In this document: positions 59,801 through 64,000 of the stretch, one piece after another
Numbering within the stretch: the first letter of the stretch is position 1
Layout of the letters: each line of letters starts with the position of its first letter
Source of the DNA: Ignavibacteriales bacterium
Lineage (GTDB): Bacteria > Bacteroidota > Ignavibacteria > Ignavibacteriales > Melioribacteraceae
Direction of reading: 5' to 3'
Length of the DNA stretch: 64,000 bases
Assembly (NCBI GenBank): GCA_021740915.1
Contig: JAIOYW010000008.1
Coordinates: 124,001-188,000 of the forward strand
The notes under the pieces: model-generated
The model's input: the letters and a program-made list of their open reading frames with translations, nothing else
What the model was told of the DNA's origin: nothing
Database searches by the model: none
Program-made: the position numbers and the translations under genes

Positions 59801-59922
59801 GACCGCATTTTTCTGCGGGTTGGAACAATAAAAAGAATCTCATCAGGACGGGCAGTCTCCCATAAGAGTTTGCTCCATAGATCAATTGAGGTTTTACTCT
59901 GTCCTTCCCTCGCGAGGATCAT
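56842..59922 (-). CDS. AddB/RexB-like PD-(D/E)XK nuclease of double-strand break repair
   Basis: A 1026-aa protein. The N-terminal third resembles the inactivated helicase domains of AddB (ILFIVPTRRKMRSLKREIIA near 30). GVLITAPDEIRGLEFDHLFI (about 553-572) is a helicase-like motif. The nuclease domain is C-terminal: FSITALEMYLNCPFKYFMQY (about 715), then GKIDRIDLKKSNGGFRIVDYKTG with the D...DYK catalytic core (cited in two pieces; IVDYKTG near 911). CKYCGYKTVCR near the end, with the upstream Cys, gives a [4Fe-4S]-type set as in AddB. No AddA/UvrD-like partner is in the window. Its ATG overlaps the CYTH gene stop (ATGA). Confidence 0.8.
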   Translation of the reverse strand: MILAREGQSKTSIDLWSKLLWETARPDEILFIVPTRRKMRSLKREIIATLRPGDFPNIEIETIETISTGLLKRHTSFRNLSDGVSYFLIEQGLKTLKLRTFSGFREFYPSGTLEKIRRIFYELKRNDISPADLSKEAESIRHESLKNKFSDYQALYNDYIIRTRNAGNYEIGDVYHRLINIPDDSFHSIFRQSYANVRYIMIIGFDEFSSPETVIIQKMSLVPNVELSLNFDYFSNNHTLFSHLNDCYQRLNRAGFEKISESVPHTLRTFNSFLKESLFNSGSGIKNKSFADKIFILKQNDRYSEVSTICGKIKLMLAAGQVNPDEICVVFNNIGKYSPLIRELFDEYGIPFNLTDRQSVETCPPVKAILNALEMFNDNFYYKSVMRFLHHGLINSENIDRRNLILTAKELRITAGADIWTRKIREAIAAVKEDPAYAPEDRERKEKRLKKALRDVNYLANLTNVFNGSLSPLEFKEAIHGLIKNLDLHKSVFSHDRLTTELNIRGLSAFLDILDESLSLLESEDNTGIKHNFSFYLDVIRTIARRTRHNVKEEPGYGVLITAPDEIRGLEFDHLFIGGLTDGDFPARYSPELFSPETLKRNERRHLQDQRYHFYQLLSSWKKSLHLSRPINDGKRSLTESGFLKELLEIFEVTEFTLPDQYIFTDKDKQLYQSSKQTFDHKNPALLSEEKIVSAFLDRKNGLNVVSPFTGYTFPEPGYKEVEKQFSITALEMYLNCPFKYFMQYVLRVETPEDPKEEFEPKEYGDLLHEILFRLSEKLRAESIILGGCSEDVFKKAIDYIFAIAYEVADEKKFDRILNFGDSEKIFGYKGERKNSLLYKFIETERNDSEFIPSYFEVAFGRLSRNRTDTQLYSSEPIEIGGVKFRGKIDRIDLKKSNGGFRIVDYKTGYMKTQREINELKYIQLPLYAAVAGKLLKEKNGLDAEGSFGFYSLKYNAEEFGFHARNIPDYKGESGDWYEYFFSKISGAVENISDGKFHLTGIKNPEGTICKYCGYKTVCRIKELEN

Positions 59923-60431
59923 TTAGCTATCTCCCCCGTAGAAATGATCAGATCTCTATATGAGAGTCTTAATTCCTCAAAATCACGAAGTCTCAGAAGA
60001 TCGTAAACCTCTTTAAATTGTTTCTCATAGAATTGGGGCTCTTCATCCCCTGTTACAGTCTCAAGTTCAAGAAAATCACCAAGCTTCTCGACTTTATCAA
60101 GATGGATTCTTGTGTTCTTGTAAATCCAGAGTTCACGCGTTTTATTTACCACAGCTTCTGTTTCAAAAATTCTTTCTAAAAAGTAGCGTGAAACAGGCTC
60201 CAATTTGAGAATATTATATTCACTCTCTCTTTTTGAAGCTGTTTCATCCCTTTTATAGAATATCAACTCGGCGTTTTCACCATAAATTCGTAGTTTAAGC
60301 AGCCCGGCATCATGCTTAAAGTAAATATCTTCCTGATTGAGAAGGCCAAAAAAAACTGCCCCGGATTTCCGGATTTTTTCTGAAATATCAGTTCCTACTC
60401 CAAGCCTTACTTTAATCTCGATATTTTTCAT
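59919..60431 (-). CDS. CYTH-domain protein (class IV adenylate cyclase/triphosphatase-like)
   Basis: A 170-aa single-domain protein. It starts NIEIKVRL, the family's N-terminal metal/phosphate-binding strand. Further tunnel residues are in DIYFKHDAGLLKLRIYGENA, ELIFYKRDE and DFLELETVTG (about 118-128), the ExE-type pair. CYTH enzymes hydrolyse or cyclise triphosphates (adenylate cyclase IV, thiamine triphosphatase, inorganic triphosphatase). The activity here is not predictable. Four-base overlaps (ATGA) link it to the methyltransferase before it and the nuclease after it. Confidence 0.8.
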   Translation of the reverse strand: MKNIEIKVRLGVGTDISEKIRKSGAVFFGLLNQEDIYFKHDAGLLKLRIYGENAELIFYKRDETASKRESEYNILKLEPVSRYFLERIFETEAVVNKTRELWIYKNTRIHLDKVEKLGDFLELETVTGDEEPQFYEKQFKEVYDLLRLRDFEELRLSYRDLIISTGEIAK

Positions 60432-61033
60432 TTTTTCCTCACTAATTCAAGAAGAACTTCTCGCCCTTTACGCGGTTTCACTGATTCAATATTACGAGAA
60501 AAATACACAAGTTTCATGGTGTTTTTTGCAATATTGTAAAAAGTGGAAAGATCAATTGCAAATGGCGGTCCGCCCTCTCTTCCATCAACCGGAAAAAGCA
60601 CTGAGACCAGTCTGCCGCCAGGCTTCAGAAATCCCGGGATAATTTTGATTGCACGTTCCAGGTTAGCCGGATCCAGTGAGCAAAAAGTCACATATTCATA
60701 TATCAAATCGTATTTTCTGTGATGTGATGGCGGATCAAGAAGAAAGTCATCTCCTGAAAATTCGATATTGACTCCTTCCTTAGCCGAGAGTAATCGAGCC
60801 GAATTTATTGCTTCTGCTGAAAAATCAAGTGCAGTGACCATGTATCCGGCCTTGGCGGCATAAATTGCATCAAAGCCCTTGCCTGCGCCAAGCACTAAAA
60901 CTTTAATTCCTGCCGGAAATTTTTTAGATTCAAGAAATCGAACAAAAACCGGATTTGGACTGTTTAAATTCCATCGATCTTTGTTCTCTTCATATAATTT
61001 ATCCCAATAATCAGGTGATGAGACAGAGTTCGT
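60428..61033 (-). CDS. TPMT-like class I SAM-dependent methyltransferase with apparent ACG start
   Basis: A 201-aa protein if initiated at ACG 61033. The N-terminal NSVSSPDYWDKLYEENKDRW and LNSPNPVFVRFLESKKFPAG are the usual opening of the thiopurine/thiol methyltransferase-like family. SAM motif I is VLVLGAGKGFDAIYAAKAG, then VTALDFSAEAI and LIYEYVTFCSL. In this frame there is no ATG, GTG or TTG between the upstream stop (61078-61076) and this family N-terminus. AAAGG (61045-61041) lies 7 nt before ACG, as for a normal start whose T was changed to C. The first canonical start, GTG 60895, would remove 46 residues and cut into motif I. Confidence 0.75.
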   Translation of the reverse strand, partial: TNSVSSPDYWDKLYEENKDRWNLNSPNPVFVRFLESKKFPAGIKVLVLGAGKGFDAIYAAKAGYMVTALDFSAEAINSARLLSAKEGVNIEFSGDDFLLDPPSHHRKYDLIYEYVTFCSLDPANLERAIKIIPGFLKPGGRLVSVLFPVDGREGGPPFAIDLSTFYNIAKNTMKLVYFSRNIESVKPRKGREVLLELVRKK

Positions 61034-61104
61034 AAAGATACCTTTATTTTTATCTTGATAATTAATACAGATTAATTAATTTGAGTATAAAAACTTACTA
61101 AACT

Positions 61105-61755
61105 ATGAATAAAATGAAAAATTTTCTTGTTATCCCTATACTTTTTCTGAGTACTATTGTTTCAGGGCAGAAAATAGGCGAACTGGCACCTGAACAGCCA
61201 TCAGAAATATTCCCTTCAAACTCATGGGGTGTTGATCTGATGTTCGGTGAAGGAGGATTTGGACTCGGCACCTTTCTAAGGAAAAGTTTTAGTGAGGATT
61301 TTAAGGGCTTCGTTGATTTCTCTTTTTCTGAATCCAAGGATGATAAAGAAGTCGAATATATCGATTATTTCGGGCAGACTTACGTATTTGGAAAAGTGAA
61401 CAGAGTTTTTCTGCTACCTCTTAATTTTGGAATTCAGTACAGGCTATTCCGTAAGTCGGTGACCGATAATCTCAGACCATATTTATGTCTGGCAGTCGGC
61501 CCAAATTTTATTATGACCACCCCCTACGAGAAAGAATTTTTTAATGCTTTCGGGCAGGCAAAAATAAAATACGCTTTGGGCGGATATATAGGATTTGGGG
61601 CTGATTTTGGACTTAGTAAAAGTAATCTGCTTGGTCTTAATATCAGGTATTCTTATGCTCACCTTTTTGATAAGGGTGTTGAAAATCTTCAGAATTCTTT
61701 CAGATCAAATCTTGCTCATCTTTACATTACACTTAATATAGGTATAATGTATTGA
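61105..61755 (+). CDS. Outer-membrane beta-barrel protein, function unknown
   Basis: A 216-aa protein with a signal peptide (KNFLVIPILFLSTIVSGQ) starting at ATG 61105. The mature part is rich in alternating aromatic and glycine strands (GVDLMFGEGGFGLGTFLRKS; LNFGIQYRLFRKSV; YALGGYIGFGADFGLSKSN) and ends in a strand with terminal Tyr (TLNIGIMY), as expected for a small 8-strand outer-membrane barrel. No enzyme motif is seen. It is divergent from the TPMT-like gene; the 71 bp between them must hold both control regions. Confidence 0.72.
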   Translation: MNKMKNFLVIPILFLSTIVSGQKIGELAPEQPSEIFPSNSWGVDLMFGEGGFGLGTFLRKSFSEDFKGFVDFSFSESKDDKEVEYIDYFGQTYVFGKVNRVFLLPLNFGIQYRLFRKSVTDNLRPYLCLAVGPNFIMTTPYEKEFFNAFGQAKIKYALGGYIGFGADFGLSKSNLLGLNIRYSYAHLFDKGVENLQNSFRSNLAHLYITLNIGIMY

Positions 61756-62073
61756 TGTCTCGCAGAAGAGAGTATTAATTCCGTCTATTCTATTTTTAAT
61801 AGTGAATCCTGAAAAAATTATTATCATCATTCATGAAAAATTTTAATCAGTTTCATTTATCATGAATCAAAGAATGGCGTCCGGAAGAGTTATCAATTTG
61901 TTACGTGTTGGAATCATGTTAATTAATTTCCGGGATTGCAGAATAAATTAAATAGCAGCCTAACCCAGATCTGGCATTTAACAGGTCATCTCAGAGGTGA
62001 AATAGCCGGTAAATTTTTCCGGGAAAACATATTTGCTTACTCGTTATATTCATCAGGAAAGATATAATATTTT
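61756..62073. other. Intergenic stretch without a gene
   Basis: About 320 bp with no open frame of interest and no clear terminator after the barrel gene. Nothing was recognised here; the hairpin that follows it is listed separately. Confidence 0.5.
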
Positions 62074-62101
62074 TCGCAATGTTCTTTATATAACATTGCG
62101 A
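62074..62101 (+). promoter_or_regulatory. Hairpin in the leader of the NAD(P)-binding protein gene
   Basis: TCGCAATGTT (62074-62083), an 8-nt A/T loop, and AACATTGCGA (62092-62101) form a perfect 10-bp stem. It ends about 14 nt before the SD region (AGGTG) and 23 nt before the TTG start at 62125. It could be an operator, an attenuator or an upstream terminator; there is no T-tract. Confidence 0.5.
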
Positions 62102-62124
62102 GTTCAAATAATTTTAGGTGAAAA

Positions 62125-62781
62125 TTGAAAACCGCAATATTACTTGGCAGCACGGGTCTTGTTGGCTCGGAATTGTTAAAAATCCTGATTGCCGATCCGG
62201 ATTTTGAAAAAATCTTATTGTTCGGCAGAAGAACAGCAGGATTTTATTCTGATAAAGTAACTGAATATCTAATCGATTTTGACAAGCCTGAATTGTGGTC
62301 GAAGAAAGTGAAAGGGGATGTTGTGTTTTCGGCATTCGGGACAACTATTAAAAAGGCAGGTGGCAAGGTAAATCAGTTTAAGATAGATTATACATATCAG
62401 TATTCTTTTGCCAATGCCGCAGCAAAAAATGGGGTGCCCTTCCTGGTCCTGGTTTCCTCAATGGGCGCTTCTGAAAACTCATCAAATTTCTATCTCAGCA
62501 TGAAAGGGAAACTTGATGCCGACATCGAGGTTCTGCCTTTTTCTAAAACCGCAATTATTCGTCCGGGCATTCTTGACGGCAAACGGAAAGAGAAAAGGAT
62601 TTTGGAGAAAGCCGGGATTGAAATCGGCAAACTCATTACCATGTTGCCCGGATTAAAAAAGTACAAACCAATTCCTGCGGAGGTTGTTGCACTTTCAATG
62701 GTAAATATCTTCAAAACCGGTTTCGTTGAAAAAGCCAAAATAGTCGAATCCTCTCATCTTTTCAAAATTGCAGGGAAATAG
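62125..62781 (+). CDS. NAD(P)-binding Rossmann protein (HTATIP2/atypical SDR-like)
   Basis: A 218-aa protein. The TTG start at 62125 follows AGGTG at about 62116 and directly precedes the nucleotide-binding motif ILLGSTGLVGSELLKILIAD. VVFSAFGTTIKKAGGK (about 69-84), FLVLVSSMGASENS (about 112-125) and IIRPGILDGKRKEKRI (about 149-164) match atypical SDR proteins related to human HTATIP2/CC3. The usual YxxxK is present only as a YLSMKGK variant near 130. The function is unknown. Its stop shares one base with the GTG of the next gene. Confidence 0.82.
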   Translation: MKTAILLGSTGLVGSELLKILIADPDFEKILLFGRRTAGFYSDKVTEYLIDFDKPELWSKKVKGDVVFSAFGTTIKKAGGKVNQFKIDYTYQYSFANAAAKNGVPFLVLVSSMGASENSSNFYLSMKGKLDADIEVLPFSKTAIIRPGILDGKRKEKRILEKAGIEIGKLITMLPGLKKYKPIPAEVVALSMVNIFKTGFVEKAKIVESSHLFKIAGK

Positions 62782-63866
62782 TGAATAAAAACATATCATT
62801 TGCTGTTCAAACACAATTCAAAGGTAAAAAGCAGAAAGCCTCATCAATATTTTTCAGGTTATTTCCTCAGACAGGAAATCCTGATAATATCCCATTAAAA
62901 CAAAGGTTTCAAAACCCTGTCCCGACTTTTATGGAAATGTCGCCATTAAAAATGCTCAGGATTCTTATTAAATTTTTACGAGGCAATAAGTATGGGCAGC
63001 CGGAATCAGGGCTTAAAACCCAATCCTTTGCAGCAGCAGATTTTATCCTTTCCGCCCAGGATAAACCCTCTCTCGTTTGGTTTGGTCACTCCTCACTCCT
63101 TTTAGGACTGAATGGAAAGATCATACTTATTGATCCCGTGTTCTCAAAGAGAGCGAGTCTGTTCTCATTCATGGGCCCGAAACAATTTCCATATGAAAAC
63201 AACTATTCGGTTGAAGATATGCCTGAACCCGATATTGTTCTTCTGACACATGATCATTATGACCATCTTGATTATCAGACCATATTAAAACTTCGGGAAA
63301 CACGGGCAAGATTCTTCGTCCCGCGGGGAGTTGAAGCTCATTTGCTTGCATGGGGAATTGAGGATTCCAGGTTAAGTGTATTCTCCTGGTGGCAGGAAAC
63401 TGTAGAGATAGGACTGGGTTTTGTATTTGTTCCTTCGAGACATTTCTCCGGAAGAAAATTTAATGATCGTTTTAGTGCTTTGTGGGGCGGCTGGGTTGTC
63501 AGATCAGATTCCCATTCATTTTATTTTGGCGGTGATTCGGGTTATTTCCCGGGTTTCGAAGAAATCGGCAAAAGATATGGTCCCTTCGATTTTGCCGCAC
63601 TTGAGTGCGGGCAGTATAATGAAGACTGGCACGATATTCATATGATGCCTGAAGAAACAGTACAAGCGGCTATTGATACCCGCAGTGTGAAATTTATGCC
63701 GGTCCACTGGGGCAAATTTAAACTTGCACTCCATTCATGGGATGATCCGGTTAAAAGAGTGACTTCTGAAGCGAAAAGGCTTTCAGTTAATATTGTTGTC
63801 CCTGAAATTGGAGAAATTTTCAATCCTATGGAATATAATTTAATTTCAGATTGGTGGCTCAGATAA
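62781..63866 (+). CDS. Metallo-beta-lactamase-fold hydrolase (NAPE-PLD/UlaG-like)
   Basis: A 361-aa protein that starts at GTG 62781, overlapping the previous TAG by one base. The zinc site is LLTHDHYDHLDYQTI (HxHxDH, about residues 155-160), with further ligands in SRHFSGRKFNDRF (His, about 221), FGGDSGYFPGFEEIG (Asp, about 252) and MPVHWGKFKLALHSW (His, about 312). The N-terminal 90 residues and the FVPSRHFSGR block resemble N-acyl-phosphatidylethanolamine phospholipase D-type enzymes, so a phospholipid substrate is possible. It is coupled to the NAD(P)-binding gene. No gene is seen from 63867 to the window end. Confidence 0.85.
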   Translation: MNKNISFAVQTQFKGKKQKASSIFFRLFPQTGNPDNIPLKQRFQNPVPTFMEMSPLKMLRILIKFLRGNKYGQPESGLKTQSFAAADFILSAQDKPSLVWFGHSSLLLGLNGKIILIDPVFSKRASLFSFMGPKQFPYENNYSVEDMPEPDIVLLTHDHYDHLDYQTILKLRETRARFFVPRGVEAHLLAWGIEDSRLSVFSWWQETVEIGLGFVFVPSRHFSGRKFNDRFSALWGGWVVRSDSHSFYFGGDSGYFPGFEEIGKRYGPFDFAALECGQYNEDWHDIHMMPEETVQAAIDTRSVKFMPVHWGKFKLALHSWDDPVKRVTSEAKRLSVNIVVPEIGEIFNPMEYNLISDWWLR

Positions 63867-64000
63867 ATTATTTATCGCTCAGACTTTTTTTAGGATCAGT
63901 AATCGTTTTTTTAGACTATTTTTGCAAATGACAATTGTATAAAATCCAGATTTCCTTTGGGTTTTCTTGATTTATACAGAATATTATGATAATTTTATTT

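Overview
The window looks like a chromosomal contig from an FCB-group bacterium, most likely an Ignavibacteria/Chlorobi-type or related Bacteroidota lineage. The evidence is three secreted proteins ending in a type IX secretion (T9SS) sorting domain with an NPFNP core, a TonB-dependent receptor with a carboxypeptidase-regulatory-like N-terminus, a SecA with the long insertion usual in Bacteroidota/Chlorobi, a three-gene type-B succinate dehydrogenase/fumarate reductase operon, a long IspH, and possible TTTG/TAnnTTTG promoters. No rRNA, tRNA or CRISPR array was found by eye.

Layout. (1) About 1-10.4 kb is an accessory, AT-rich region. A lipoprotein esterase is followed by an attC-like imperfect palindrome and so resembles an integron cassette. 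Next comes a tight three-gene operon of restriction/defence type: a PLD-nuclease/SF2-helicase fusion, a KilA-N protein and a large Eco57I-like adenine methyltransferase. The operon is bracketed by diverged inverted copies of one repeat. The methyltransferase gene carries a complete REP-associated tyrosine transposase (RAYT, HUH/Y1 type) inserted in frame, flanked by REP-like hairpins in opposite orientations; other in-frame palindromes lie elsewhere in the gene. This is the most unusual object in the window. (2) About 10.4-17.6 kb is a decaying zone: a broken PD40/TolB-like lipoprotein, an intact sodium:solute symporter, a deleted M20 peptidase pseudogene, a GNAT acetyltransferase, an ornithine-racemase-like protein and an alanine racemase, with two long stretches that hold no intact gene. 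It resembles the remains of a peptide or D-amino-acid uptake and processing cluster. (3) 17.6-28.1 kb holds cell-surface genes (T9SS cargo, TonB receptor, Omp28-like thioredoxin-fold cargo), then an NAD-dependent epimerase, a FecCD-type permease, obg and an acidic hypothetical protein.

(4) 28.3-36.6 kb holds sdhCAB (minus strand), a small membrane protein, trxB, a Gfo/Idh/MocA oxidoreductase followed by a CBM9-like protein, and a DUF6249-like membrane protein. (5) 36.7-44.1 kb holds an ECF sigma factor with an overlapping membrane anti-sigma candidate, convergent with a secA - P-II - TPR lipoprotein - AlbA-domain run. (6) 44.5-56.2 kb holds a class I glutamine amidotransferase, a beta-helix T9SS cargo, an NfeD/stomatin pair, ispH, a YyaL-type thioredoxin-domain protein, an M28 peptidase translationally coupled to a DUF1611 protein, and a TPR protein. 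(7) 56.2-63.9 kb holds a minus-strand run of FAH-family enzyme, AddB-like nuclease, CYTH protein and TPMT-like methyltransferase (no AUG/GUG/UUG start at its expected N-terminus), then an outer-membrane barrel protein, an NAD(P)-binding protein and an overlapping metallo-beta-lactamase-fold hydrolase.

Limits: all family calls come from reading motifs by eye; no database search was run. Starts were chosen from Shine-Dalgarno spacing and family N-termini where possible.
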